A stretch of 64,000 nt of DNA, taken from assembly GCA_009760855.2 (NCBI GenBank), contig WPIO01000079.1, forward strand, positions 1,194,501 through 1,258,500. The letters are read 5' to 3'. How positions within the stretch are numbered: the stretch's first letter is position 1; every line of letters starts with the position of its first letter. Under the pieces are notes generated by a model. That model was given only the letters and a program-made list of their open reading frames with translations. It was not told the origin of the DNA and ran no database searches. Positions 53,889 to 64,000 of the stretch are shown in pieces. The translations under genes and the position numbers were made by a program. Source of the DNA: Cristatella mucedo (Eukaryota; Bryozoa; Phylactolaemata; Cristatellidae).

Positions 53889-55004
53889 TATTGCTGACAC
53901 CATGTATTGCTGACATTTGCACATGCATCGCAGAAAACTTCTCAAGTCGAATAAAACTAGCTTAATAGATATGGGCTAACCAAATGTGAATGAGAAATTG
54001 TAAATTCCAAGCGTCAAAATGGCTGGCATACTTCCAGTAGCATCTGACCCCAACTGGGCAGTCTGCTGTGACCATTCATCAAAGTGACCATTCACTGGAC
54101 GACAACAATTTAGCTCCACAGTCAAGTGTGCCTTCTTTCGGCTACATACCGCTGCAAAGAAAAGTTTGCCTTATTAGAGAAGTATATCACAGTCAATCTG
54201 AGACATCCCATCCCATCCCGTGTAACTCATGACTTGGAGGTATTCCTGCCTGTGCATAAAGGCGCTTGGTGTTAGCGCAAAAATCTGCAGCCAGGCTTGT
54301 CTATCGGGAACGTTGCAATTGCCAAATTATACTTGTTTTGGCTGACATACACTGGCTCCCTATCAAACAGCAAATCGGCCTTTAAGGTTTTATCAGTCAC
54401 TTTCAGGTCCTTTCCACTATCTTGCTAGGCTTAACTACTGCCTAATCAGGCTTTGCATGTTACACATGCTCTTCTCACTCTAGTCCCAGAATTATTGTCT
54501 CTACGAACCTCAAATCCTTTGGCGACCGTGCCTTTAGTTTGTGTGCTCACAAAGCCTGGAAATGACTCCCGACTGCAGTCACGATGTCCCCTGACTTGAG
54601 GACATTTAAAAAGAAGCCTAAAGCCCACCAGGTCCTCGCTGGATTTGTTTCATCCATATTAATTGTCCTTTGTGTGCTCCTGCATGCAGACACAGTGCCT
54701 GTTATTGTTAGCCAATTGACATGCTTCCTTTCCAGCATCTGCAAAGTGCCTAGTAGGAGATTTGGTTCTCTGAGGGCCCTATGTGAATCGATAGATAATA
54801 CCACCTGTGAGTAGCTGCCTTCAGGCAGATCTTTAGTTCGTTTAGTATTGTTATCTGTTGAAACCGGTGCAGCACTTATTTGTGCTAGGTACAGCCTTTT
54901 CTAGTTAGCTCGCTTTCTCCACACTGATCTCTCTCTCTCTCCTCTCTCTATCACTGATGCCTTGTGCGAGTATTGCCTGTTCTTCGCATGCTCATTGTAA
55001 GAAG

Positions 55005-55185
55005 CTGAGCCGTGATGGCACACTAGGTAAGGCGGTTGCTTTCACGACCTCGGTCCCGAGGTCGTGTGTTCGATTCCTGCAGTGGGCGATTCTTTATCGC
55101 CTCTGCAAGCGGTGGTGATAGCCGTAAAGGCTCTTCTGTCGCTATACAAAAAGAGGCTGTTTAATCAGCTAGGATTTATTTATCT
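55005..55185 (+). repeat. SINE-A copy
   Basis: GAGCCGTGATGGCACACTAG, B-box TGTGTTCGATTCC, body to TTTAATCAGCTAGGATTT. Confidence 0.85.
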
Positions 55186-55189
55186 TTTC

Positions 55190-56120
55190 AACTTGCTTAG
55201 TTTGATGTTATTGACTACTTTACCGGCGAGTCACCTGTTTTTAACCCCATGGCTCTAACCAGGATCTGGGGTTGTATCACAACAACTGTTTGCATAGCGT
55301 GGCCGCAGAGAATCCGACCAGAATAGTGTTTGTCTCCCTTGATTAAGGGTCCGTTTCAGACTGGTATTCGGCCATCAGAACCTGTCGACTTTACCTCCCA
55401 AGTCCAACTCTAGACGTGTTTGGAAGAGCAGCCTGTATGAGCTCAATTCTTTGGTGCTTATCGTAATTCTAAAGGATCGGCGTGATTAGCTTCTTTTGAT
55501 GGTGAAACAAATCTTTTACTTAGCTGCCCACCAGCCCTCGGTTCCTGTATTTAAAAAATAATAGCTCCTATTGTCCGACCTACCTCATCATGCAGCGATG
55601 CTGGAAGGTGGTTCCGGGATGCGGCACTATCTACCAATCTACGGATTGGGTCAATCTGATAGGTTAAGATTCTAGCTTCGACCTCCCTACGACCGCAAGC
55701 CGATGCACTGATAGAGTGAACCTAATATTGCAACAATTATTTAAGCTATTGCTCTGCAGTAGACCTAGAAAGATATCAGTCTGAGGCGAAAAGTCTTTCT
55801 GGGTCTTCATTCGTGGGATGTTACTGTCGATACATTTACAAGTGAGAGCAGAAAAGGATTGCCTTATAGGTTTGGAAAACACAGGACTTATAAATCATTG
55901 TAAATTTCTGGCCATGTTTGATCGATCATTTAAAATTCCAACACAACTTTAATATACAAGGAGGCTTCAACTATGTTTCTGACCAAAAATAACTATGGCT
56001 AAAGATGTAAATAGTCGATCAGCCATCCGGTGTGCCTGTTGCTTGTCTAAGCCAAGTTGTAGGCACGTCTTCAGGTAATGTGTGGCATCATCAGCTTCAC
56101 TGTGAAATTGCTCTTACGGC
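55190..56120. other. stretch without recognised features
   Basis: No coding frame, repeat family or motif stands out. Confidence 0.55.
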
Positions 56121-56124
56121 TTTC

Positions 56125-56220
56125 TTCGAAATGGAGCTATGCAAAGCTCTGCTGCATAATACCCACATAGTCTTTATGGCTTTGTGGAGTTACAGACAGA
56201 GATACATTACATTACATTGT
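56125..56220 (+). mobile_element. LINE-B 3' UTR fragment
   Basis: GAGCTATGCAAAGCTCTGCT, CACATAGTCTTTATGGCTTT, ending GATACATTACATTACATT, which shows the family's ACATT-repeat tail. Confidence 0.8.
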
Positions 56221-56591
56221 GAGCCAAAACTGTCTACCACTGCGCGGCTGCCGACTGTAGCTCGGGCTTTATTTTAAATGGTGATAGGTAACCTGCTAGC
56301 AAGCTATCCTGATTCTTTGCCCAGGCCAATAGCATATGGCCGAGACAGCAATGCTTTGCTTAAGCCATCACCAGGTGAACCAGCAGGTTATGGCCGTGGC
56401 GGTTTGACTATTGCCATGGCAATTCAATGAAATGCAGCTGATTGTCTACTACCCGTTGTCGTACGTTAGCGACTGAGCGAAGGAATCGAGGGGGTGGGCA
56501 TTGCCTTGGTGTAACTGCAACGCGCCGCAGTGGGGATGAGAGGCAGCAATTCAATTGGTTCCGAGTAGCTCAGTAGCGCCTGTTTTCCCAG

Positions 56592-56706
56592 CTCACTCCT
56601 TCATTGCACCGTTCGTGCTCAGCAGCGGCCTTAACAGCAAGCTGTCCGGACTGGTCCACACGTCTTGTGCACGGCGATCTGATCTGGCTCTTGAGTCCGA
56701 AACCAG
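56592..56706 (+). CDS. possible orphan exon
   Basis: A good acceptor (gcctgttttcccag) and donor (CCAG|GTGGGT) bound 115 bp, open in two frames: LTPSLHRSCSAAALTASCPD... (phase 0 to 1) and HSFIAPFVLSSGLNSKLSGL... (phase 1 to 2). There is no match to a known domain, and no partner exon is recognised in the region. Confidence 0.22.
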
Positions 56707-57229
56707 GTGGGTTAGTTAGTACCAGAGGGAAAGCTGCCGATGCCATGCACCTTGTGCCCAGCTTGCCATGGACAGGTACCCAGCTGCATGTTTTGGAGAT
56801 GAGACAATGGTGATGAGTGAATGTTCAGTCGATCATCTCGGAATGAATTTCATGAAAATAAATGGTTTCTCAGAAAGGATCAGCCTGAGGCATTTCTCGT
56901 GGATCCTCTGGATGCTGGTCAGACCGTCGATTTCATCGCCCCCGTGACGTCGTGACCGGCTGCTGTTGGTGTGACTGTCGTGTCACCATCTGAATTTAGT
57001 GTGGGCAGGCACTCGCTGTGATGTGGTACCTGCAAAGCAAGCATCTGGCTTAGGACGGATATGGCAGCTTCTGCGAACTTGGCTGATTGGCGGCAGTCGG
57101 AGCAGCACTGGAAGCCAGGCCTTTCGGTCAAGGTCGTTCAGATGACATTCGTGCAGAACACGAAGCAAGAGCTGTGTGGGGGGTGTAGCCACGTCCTTAA
57201 AAAGAGCTGGCTAGTACAAGGTCAAGGCC

Positions 57230-57870
57230 TGTGACAATTCATTTGTTGCATCCCGTCTATCCTTCTGTAGCTCACTATCTATGCATATGTTGCTGCCCCT
57301 TGCAATAAGATGCTTACACTAGGCTAAAAATTTCTGCAACTATTCTCTGTTCTTTGTTTGTCGTTGCCAGTTGCAGTCGCCACATTAAATCGCCTCTTAC
57401 CGACCTGCACTTGCTTCACGGTCAAGCAGCGTATTGTTTTCAAGGTTCGTGCTGTCACTCATTTCTAGGTCCCTCAGTTCTCTTCCTCCGGCCCTATTTA
57501 ACAGACGAACTTCCTAATTAGGCTTCGTACAACCAGCTCTTCTGACTCAAGTCACCCAGCTGTGCCTGTGACGTAACTCATAGCCTTTGGAGACGGCACT
57601 GGCTGCTGTTTGTATGTTCCCAGAGTCTGGAACTCACTCCCGACTGACATCGCGAGATCCCCTGACTTGACGACGTTTAAAAAGAAACCAGAATCTCGGT
57701 CTGTTCACCGTACCATTCGGTTCATACCCTTGAATTGTCCTTTTCGTGCTTCTCAAGACGTTGACACTGTGCGTGCCATTTCTAACCAGTTGACCTTGCT
57801 TCTTTTCCAGCCTATATAGAGTGCCTAGAAAGAGATTAAATTTTTTTAGAGCTCTATACAAATGTCATAA
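57230..57870 (+). mobile_element. degenerate LINE-A copy
   Basis: C-terminal LINE-A sequence with stops (TTCATTTGTTGCATCCCGTC; VWNSLPTDIARSPDLTTFKK) and a decayed 3' UTR (GTGCCTAGAAAGAGATTAAA). A second tail-like block follows at 57950-58015. Confidence 0.72.
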
Positions 57871-58682
57871 TATGTATACTATTATTACGGTAATTATCGC
57901 TAGTAACTTAGCCTATAGCAAGCCGCTGATTGTGCGTTTTATTTTAAAGCAATTGACACTCTTCATTTCCAGCGTTTATAAAGTGCCAAGAAACAAATTT
58001 GCTTTTCATAGAGCTCTATGGCAGCATGCAACATTAGATATGGCAGCATGCAACATAATAATTCCGTTAGTATCATTATTATTAGCACGGATAGCCTATC
58101 GAGCAGCTGGTGTCAGCGAGCAGCCACCGTGGATGGCTTCGTCTTGTCTGACCGAGCGTGCTTGGCTGCGGTGCGATTTATCTGCAATGACTCGATCACT
58201 TCTGACTAACCAAAAACGTTTAAAAAACGTCCGTGGCGTTTTTCTTTACTACGTTGTTTCTTTCCCAGATTGGCTGCGATAGTAGCTTCGAGATAGTTCA
58301 TTCCTGAGTGAGTAGGGCATCGTAAATGATAAATAGTAATTATAATAAGTAGTAAATAATAATAAATAAATAATGCGGATAAATGCCCGGGTCAACCTTT
58401 TTCTAGTCTTGTGTGGTGCCACGTGGAGGACGCCCGAATGCCTCTCCCCTCCCTCCCTCCCTGACTTCGGCAGCTATGTGTCGTGGGCGCTGTTGTTAGG
58501 ATGGTCGTCTTTCGCTTCTCTGCAAGGCTGAGGGGTGCGGCTCCTGCGATCGACGAGACGCATATTTTCCGTCGTCGAAGGAAACCGCGCTAGCAAGGGG
58601 CGGCTCAGTCCTGGTTGCTTCTCATCAAATTGGACTCGTCGCTTTGCCTCTTTTGGGCCTTTCAAGCCTGTTAAATATAAAA

Positions 58683-58862
58683 TATAATTCATTTGTTTAG
58701 CAGTTTAGCCCCCAATGAGAACTTAAATCTCTATTCAAGCACTTCAAATACGGTGGGGTGTGGGGCTGGAGCAAATGGCCTGAGGCGTCAGATTCACATT
58801 CACCTTGGTCGAGGGCGGGGGGGGGGGGGGGGGAACCTTAACCACTGGGCCAAACCAGCACC
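58683..58862 (-). repeat. SINE-B copy with a G-run
   Basis: Reverse-strand tail (ATAATTCATTTGTTTAGCAG, GAGAACTTAAATCTCTATTC) and head (ACCTTAACCACTGGGCC), separated by a run of 17 or more G at about 58817-58833. It abuts a LINE-A tail. Confidence 0.75.
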
Positions 58863-58865
58863 CGG

Positions 58866-59712
58866 CGTAATAATAATAATAATAATAATAATTCACTTGA
58901 TAAAGCGCCCTCAGAGAACTTAATCTCTCTCTAGGCGCTTTACATTTGCTGCAAAGTGATATGCAATGGAATGGTAAGTAAAATCATGCTTGAAAAAACA
59001 AACGAAATGAATAATATGGCTAGGGGTGACATGCACAGGGTCAGCATGCAAATGTGGTTAGTGGCAGCATGCACAGTGTCAGCACGCATAAGCACATCAA
59101 AGACGAATCACAGGGACCCACTAAATGCTGTCCTAAATAGGTGTTTTTAGGTTCCTTTTAAATGTGGTCAGGTCAGGGGATGTTTTGACACAGGTCGGGA
59201 GGGAGTTCCAGGCTTTGGGAGCATATGAACTAAATGCACGGTCTCCAAAGGATTTAAGGTTTGTATGAGGTATTTCTAGACTGTTGGATTCCGAAAAGCG
59301 GGTGGTACGATGCTTGGCCTGATGGGGTAGTATATCTGACAGATAGGCTGGAGCCATAGAATGAAGGGACCTAAAAGTGAGCGACAAAACCTGGAAGTCA
59401 ATCCGTTGCCTCACTGGTAGCCAGTGCAGGTCGGCGAGAAGTGGAGTAATGTGGCAACTGCAACGCTCACGACAGACAAGCCTAGCTGCAGAGTTTTGCA
59501 CAAGCTGCAATCGCCTGATCGCACATGCTGGTAGGCCAGTAAGCAGTGAGTTGCAGAAGTCGAGACGGGATGTCACGAATGCATGGACCAACTTAGATGT
59601 GGTATCTTTATCTAAACAAGCCCGAATTTTAGCAATGTTATGGAGCTGAAAATATGCGGATTCGACTGTGGAGCTGATATGGTCGTCTAACGAGAGGTCG
59701 CTAGACCATCTT
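58866..59712 (-). mobile_element. LINE-A copy, 3' part
   Basis: The (AAT)n tail in + orientation at 58866 leads on the - strand through the 3' UTR to a 200-codon open frame (SDLSLDDHISSTVESAYFQL ... LTTFKRNLKT). It stops abruptly at 59712 next to a G-run, the 5'-truncation point. Confidence 0.88.
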
Positions 59713-59714
59713 GG

Positions 59715-61538
59715 GGGGGGGCAGGCAGAACTGTTGTGAGAATTCAGTCGGCGGTGCATTAATTGGCGCTGCTGACGGTGGCCGCACGGTGCTAGATGTT
59801 ATTGAAGCATGCACGGCCTGGAGTTACAGGGCCTCTGCCGTCAGGCCGTCACGAACAAGAGGCATCTAGCTAAACGCCTTATTTGGCTCGGAAGTGGGTC
59901 CCGAGGGATTGTTTTTGCATTTGGCCACTACTCAATTTCATTCGCAGACTGCCAGCTCAGCTCTGCTTTGTCAACTATAAATAGGTGAACCGAGAGACCT
60001 AATTACGGCTCCGTTGAGAGGGCGAGGAGCCGCCCGGTCCTGTCCTGCCTGCTGCTGAGAGACTTCTGCTTGTCTCTAGCAGCAGCTGTAGGGATGACCT
60101 CGGCAGCCCCTGCTGCCCTGCTTGGAGGCAGTTCATTAATTTTTGCCTCCTGATGTCACTGGACAAACGGATGTGTTCATGTTTGGCTAGCTGCTCAGCA
60201 GCTAGCAGTGCTGCTTGTGTGCCGGCGGCCAGGGCGGGCTTTGGCCTTTACTCTCGTTAAGGGATCTTATCGTACTTGTTTTTACTGTCGCCTAGGCACT
60301 GTCGCCAAAGCGGCCGAGGATGTCTGAGGATGATGGTGGTAGCACACCAAGGTGAACCAGTAGCCGCCGTTGCCATCACCTTCAGCCGGACGATGGCAGT
60401 GGTGGTCAGCGTTCCAGGATGATGAGCTGCAGAGGCCGTCAGCAGCTGCTGCCACTCTAGCTGATCGACGGCCAGCCGCATGCACACTCGCTTGCGCTGA
60501 CTGGAGGACAGCACCTTCGCTTCATGTAAATAAAAGCCAATTTTTTGTTGTACTGCGGTGCTTTTATTCCAATGAACTGACGATGTCTGTTGGTCAACGG
60601 CTGCAGCGGCGGCTGCAGCGAGCCTGACTTGCAGCCTTGCGCCTGACTACTGCGAGTGGTCACTGCAGCGCGCTGCAGCCGTCCATACACTGGCGGCAGC
60701 AGCAGCAGCAGCAGCATCCTGTAGCGACGTCGGAATCGAGTGAATACGAAAAGCCATACATACATGGTACAAAGTACAAAAAATCACACCGATCCGTTTA
60801 TGCTGTCTGGCAGTGTCTGACACGACCTTGCGTACTCAATGGTCAGGCACAAATAAAAGACTTTCATCACACGACGTAGTAACAGCAACCGGTAGTTTAG
60901 CAGCAAGCGTAGCAGCAACAGTAGAACATTAGTAAATAAAAAGAGTTGGATTACACGGCATTACAAGTAGAAGTTGTAGTAGTAATAGTAGTAGCGAAAG
61001 TAGCAGCAGTAGTAATGCCACTTGTAGTAATGCCACTAGTTGTATAGTAGCAGTACCGTTAATTATTAGTAATGGCGGCGACGGTGAGATGGTGGCATGC
61101 ACTAGCGGTACACACGAGCGATACTCCTAACGAGACCGAGCTAGCATAGCATGCGGGCAGGCGGCGAGCCGACATCGAATCGCCTCTCTTGTCTGCTTCC
61201 CAGAGCCAATGGCGTCGGTCCTGCAGGTTGGTTCGAGCCGAGTGGACCGACGAGCCCCACGACGATGGTCGGCGAGTGCTCAGCTCGCGCTCGCCCTTGC
61301 TTTGGTCGCCTGGCAACAGCGCACGACTGCTGCAGGCGGTCCGGATCGCAGGTTCGTGAGAGCGACTGAAGGCTGCAGCATGCTGCCGCCGGACGAGCTC
61401 GAAGCTCGCGGCGGCAGCACGCAGACAGGCAGGCGACCGGCTGGCGCTGGCTGCCTCGGCCGCGTGCGCCGTCGCTGCAGCCGCATGCGCTCTTGGTCTC
61501 GTTGAGCTCTTCGGCGAGCGATCGCGCGGCCGGAGTGC
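59715..61538. other. region downstream of the dehydrogenase gene, unassigned
   Basis: Contains LAKRLIWLGSGSRGIVFAFG-like sequence at about 59870 that may be a Tc1 remnant, GC-rich open frames at 60.3-60.7 kb on both strands, and AGT/AGC-rich stretches at 60.9-61.05 kb. None is convincing. The last few hundred bases before 61538 should include the dehydrogenase 3' UTR. Confidence 0.45.
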
Positions 61539-62186
61539 TTAGCACGCGGTCACGGTCGCCGGCTCCTCCTGGACAGCAGCTGCCGAAGCCGCGGCGGCTT
61601 CGGGCTCCACCGCGGCCGCCGCTTCGGCAGCGACCGTGGCACCGGCTGACTCGGCACAGTCACTCGGGGCCTCCGCGTCCGCAGACGGTGCCGCCGCCGT
61701 CGTCGTCGTCGTCGGCTCAGCAACAGACTCGGCCGCCGGACATGACGCAGGCGCATCAGCGACCTCGTCGACTTTCGCTTCCTTGCACACGTCGCCGTTT
61801 GGCGTGCCGGCGTGCTGCTGCTCAGCCGACGACTGCTCGCCCGCCGCCGCTGTCGCTTCGCCGGCCACGGAGGCCGGCGGCGACTCTTCGGAGGACTGCT
61901 GGTGAATCGTGGCTGCTTCGGCAGGCGCCGCCTCCGCGGCGGAAGCGACATCCGCCGCTGCTGCTGCTGCCACCGCTTCTGCTGCCGCCCCTTTCTTTTT
62001 CTTGTCCGACTTCTTCTTGGGGCTGGCCGCCTTTTTTTTCTTTTCGCCCTTCTCTGAGGCGCCGCCGCCGCCCTCGGTGGCGGCGGCTGCGCCCGCAGAC
62101 GGTGGCGCCTCGGCGGTGGCGTCTGCAGCCGGAGTTTGCGGCTCGCCGTCGGCCGGCTTGGGCTCGTCCGGCTTTCCGGTCTCTTT
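61539..62186 (-). CDS. extended SDR, long Lys/Ala/Glu-rich C-terminal tail exon
   Basis: The acceptor ctcgctcgccaacag opens 215 codons plus TAA in phase 0. The product starts KETGKPDEPKPADGEP, has a Lys block (EKGEKKKKAASPKKKSDKKK), then Ala/Glu/Thr-rich disordered sequence ending ATVTAC. No stop interrupts the exon despite its length and the composition is strongly biased, so it is probably coding. The tail is unusual for the enzyme family. The lower-risk alternative is that the protein stops at 62399 and this is an alternative exon. Confidence 0.66.
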   Translation of the reverse strand, partial: KETGKPDEPKPADGEPQTPAADATAEAPPSAGAAAATEGGGGASEKGEKKKKAASPKKKSDKKKKGAAAEAVAAAAAADVASAAEAAPAEAATIHQQSSEESPPASVAGEATAAAGEQSSAEQQHAGTPNGDVCKEAKVDEVADAPASCPAAESVAEPTTTTTAAAPSADAEAPSDCAESAGATVAAEAAAAVEPEAAAASAAAVQEEPATVTAC

Positions 62187-62410
62187 CTGTTGGCGAGCGA
62201 GAAAAGGCAGCAAAGTCAAGCTGCGGCTCGCCAATGCAGCGGCAGCCGCTGCAGACCGCTCCGCCGGACCACTGCTCGGCGACCGCTCTCTGCACTGCAA
62301 TGCACGCGGCCTGGCAGGGGCTGCTTGCAGTCGGCTAAGAAAGGAGGATGGAGAATGGGTCGACCGAGCGAGCGAGCGAGAGCACTGGGCGCCTGCGATC
62401 ACGCCCACAC

Positions 62411-62548
62411 CTTGGACCTGCGCAGGCTGAACCGTCGCGATGGTTTCTTCTCGACCTTCTTGACGACGTCCTTCTCGATGAGACTGCTAGCCGTGTCGAT
62501 CACAGTCTCCTTGAGGTCACGCGGCTGTATGTACAGCGCCTCCTTCAT
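62411..62548 (-). CDS. extended SDR, last conserved helix
   Basis: The acceptor ctgcttgcttcag leads in phase 0 to MKEALYIQPRDLKETVIDTA, then SSLIEKDVVKKVEKKPSRRF. The LxIxPRDLKETVIDxxxSLIExGVVKK pattern closes the catalytic domain in this family. Splicing at TCCAAG|GTGTGG keeps phase 0 into the next exon. If not spliced, the frame ends three codons later (VWA, TGA at 62399-62401), giving an ordinary-length enzyme. Confidence 0.85.
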
Positions 62549-62772
62549 CTGAAGCAAGCAGAACGGAGCGGCGTCAGCGAGCTTAATTAAAATAGCGCTC
62601 CGACGTCTCCCCGCCGCGTTCGCGAATATCCCGCCGGCCGAGGCGCGAACCAGCAGCGGCTCCTGGCCCGTCAGACCCCGCCCCGCCCCACCCCCACAGG
62701 CTCCACCCTCCGCACCGATAGGGGGGAGGCGGCTAGCGAAGCAAAAGCACAAAGACGGGCTCGCTCGCTTAC

Positions 62773-62894
62773 TCGCTTGGTGTCTGTCTCGTGCAGGTGG
62801 TTGACCAGCGGCAGAATCGACTTGACGCTGGGATCGAACTGCGCCTTCATCCACAGCACCAAGTACGGCGCCTGCGTGGTCGGCACGCTGAAGC
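62773..62894 (-). CDS. extended SDR, substrate-side exon
   Basis: The acceptor gcatttctcgcgcag leads in phase 1 to GFSVPTTQAPYLVLWMKAQF, then DPSVKSILPLVNHLHETDTK, with donor CGA|GTAAGC in phase 0. Members of this family have P(T/S)xxxPYxxLW...VLPL...(D)NTK at the same place, ahead of the last conserved helix. Both phases match the neighbouring exons. Confidence 0.87.
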
Positions 62895-63014
62895 CTGCGC
62901 GAGAAATGCAACAAAGGCTGCTGCCCGTGCACGCAGAGGAGCACTTGGCAGCAGGGCCGGAAGATTAAGGAAGGCCTACGCGTTAGGACTGGAGCTTTTG
63001 CTCTGCAGGTCATT

Positions 63015-63155
63015 GTCTGTGGAACTTTCCACTACGCAACGACATCTCTAGTCCTGCTGCCGACTGTGCCACATCGTTTCCAACCGCCCTGACCTGCTGC
63101 TGCTACTTGCATGCTACTCACTCCTTCGACTGCTGACTCCTATGACCCAGCTAGG

Positions 63156-63160
<5 letters not shown>
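63015..63160 (+). mobile_element. LINE-B remnant leading into a CT array
   Basis: TTTCCACTACGCAACGACAT, TCCTGCTGCCGACTGTGCCA and CATGCTACTCACTCCTTCGA match the LINE-B 3' region. The CT array follows, and after it TTTGCGTGAGATG resumes the LINE-B 3' UTR. It lies in an intron of the dehydrogenase gene. Confidence 0.7.
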
Positions 63161-63243
<83 letters not shown>

Positions 63244-63399
63244 CTCCTCTCTCTCTCTCTCCTCTCTCTCTCCTCTCTCTCTCTCCCTCCTCTCTCTCAC
63301 TCCCCCTCTCTTTCTCTCCTCTCCTCTCTCTTTCTCTCCTCTCCTCTCTCTTTCTCTCCTCTCTCTTTCTCTCCCCTCTCCCTCTCTCTCCTCTCTCTG
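63158..63399 (+). repeat. (CT)n array in a dehydrogenase-gene intron
   Basis: A pure CT core is followed by TCTCCT-rich decay, bounded on both sides by LINE-B 3' UTR sequence. Confidence 0.96.
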
Positions 63400-63575
63400 G
63401 TTTGCGTGAGATGCTCTTGCTTTCGTGAGATGAGATCCATTGACTACCCCATGGCGAGGGCTGGCGTCAACGACGAGGCCTCGTCGCTCGCCGGGACAGC
63501 GCTGCAAAGCAGTGACGCAAAGCAGCGCCGACAGCTCAGCTCTGCAGCCCCACGCAACGACCAACACTGACTGAC

Positions 63576-63774
63576 CCTGCCTCTTGAACTCCTTCGCCAA
63601 GATGACGGCAATGTCGCGCAGCCAGACGTTGTGCGACACCAGGATGTGTCGCGCACCGGCAACGGGCAGCGTCAGCGCGCGCACGTGGGCAAGCGCAACG
63701 TCGCGCACGTCGACCACGTTGAAGTTGAGCTTGGGCAGCATCCGGTCGTCGCGGTTGAGCAGCCGTCGCACCAC
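63576..63774 (-). CDS. extended SDR (NAD-dependent epimerase / DFR-like), internal exon
   Basis: On the - strand the acceptor cgttgttttgcag opens phase-0 sequence VVRRLLNRDDRMLPKLNFNV, then VDVRDVALAHVRAL...ARHILVSHNVWLRDIAVIL, ending KEFKRQG at the donor GTCAGT (phase 1). VDVRDVAxAHxxAL is a hallmark of extended short-chain dehydrogenases of the dihydroflavonol-4-reductase/epimerase type, in the second half of the enzyme. The Rossmann GxxGxxG and catalytic YxxxK motifs are upstream and beyond the right window edge. The first exon(s) are therefore missing here, not lost. Confidence 0.88.
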
Positions 63775-63897
63775 CTGCAAAACAACGCATGGGTTCCCTG
63801 TTCAGGGTCAAGGGCACTGAGAGCAAATGGCTGCATGGCTGCACTTTCAGCTTGCATTGCAGTCAGTGAACGAGTCATTACTTCTGATTGTGAAAAT

Positions 63898-63904
63898 TCT
63901 CTCT

Positions 63905-63944
<40 letters not shown>

Positions 63945-63974
63945 CACTATCTCTCTCCTCTCTTTCTCTCTCTA
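63898..63974 (+). repeat. (CT)n array near the right edge
   Basis: CT-rich simple repeat with a few A and C interruptions. Confidence 0.95.
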
Positions 63975-64000
63975 CTAGTTCCGCAGTACCTCTTAGCAGC

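Larger units (their letters stand above)
52500..54800 (+). mobile_element. LINE-A relic interrupted by CT array, minisatellite and a LINE-B tail
   Basis: LINE-A segments can be followed in order: LLRNADLGGVSV (52525), then a CT array. Next comes an RT piece ending CACAATCTAGGCTTCCATTT (52850), then the 17-bp minisatellite, then a - strand LINE-B tail (53790-53888). The RT then resumes (CATGTATTGCTGACATTTGC, 53900) and continues to the C-terminus (FGDRAFSLCAHKAWK, 54520) and a 3' end near 54790. Confidence 0.8.

Noticed and set aside
61493-62338. A 281-codon Arg/Pro/Leu-rich frame on the + strand
   Set aside because: It is the antisense of the dehydrogenase tail exon, with composition expected from reversed Ala/Glu/Lys codons.

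Overview
This window comes from an animal (metazoan) nuclear genome, almost certainly an invertebrate. It has small GT-AG introns, tRNA-derived SINEs, many 5'-truncated L2-type LINEs and long CT microsatellites. It has no bacterial operons, rRNA, CRISPR or true tRNA genes. I cannot name the phylum. Most open frames come from repeats or retrotransposons, so the real genes had to be assembled from exons.

Three protein-coding genes can be supported. (1) An EMSY-type transcriptional repressor gene on the + strand, 4.9-35.5 kb. It has 14 confident exons and one tentative last exon. All splice phases chain, giving about 1,265 codons (human EMSY is about 1,320 residues). The N-terminal ENT domain and the block after it are highly conserved; the rest is Ala/Val/Thr/Ser-rich and partly acidic. 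(2) Part of a bromodomain gene on the + strand, 38.47-46.97 kb. Three phase-compatible exons rebuild one bromodomain of the BAZ2/TRIM24-33 kind; both gene ends are unresolved. (3) The 3' part of a gene for an extended short-chain dehydrogenase (NAD-dependent epimerase / dihydroflavonol-reductase-like) on the - strand, 63.77-61.54 kb. It has four exons, the last coding an unusual Lys/Ala/Glu-rich tail. Its 5' part lies beyond the right edge.

Introns and intergenic space are packed with repeats. LINE-A is an L2-like element whose tail ends in (ATT)n. LINE-B is a second LINE whose tail ends in ACATT repeats. SINE-A is a tRNA-headed family of about 170 bp. SINE-B has a tRNA-like head and a tail resembling the LINE-A tail. 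There are also Tc1/mariner relics, an R2-like (restriction-like endonuclease) LINE relic, and a 186-bp hAT MITE at 39.0 kb that I recognise as SPIN (SPACE INVADERS)-like. SPIN is known for horizontal transfer among distant animals.

Simple repeats are extreme: about 112 uninterrupted CCTG units, about 51 copies of a 17-bp minisatellite, and ten long CT arrays. Several arrays appear to have grown from short CT-rich or 13-bp stretches inside the LINE sequences. Two large near-perfect inverted repeats (2 x 129 bp and 2 x 62 bp) are not explained by any family I recognise.

The EMSY and bromodomain genes both encode predicted chromatin proteins on the same strand about 3 kb apart. I see no evidence that they are one transcript. 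The dehydrogenase gene points the other way and is functionally unrelated.
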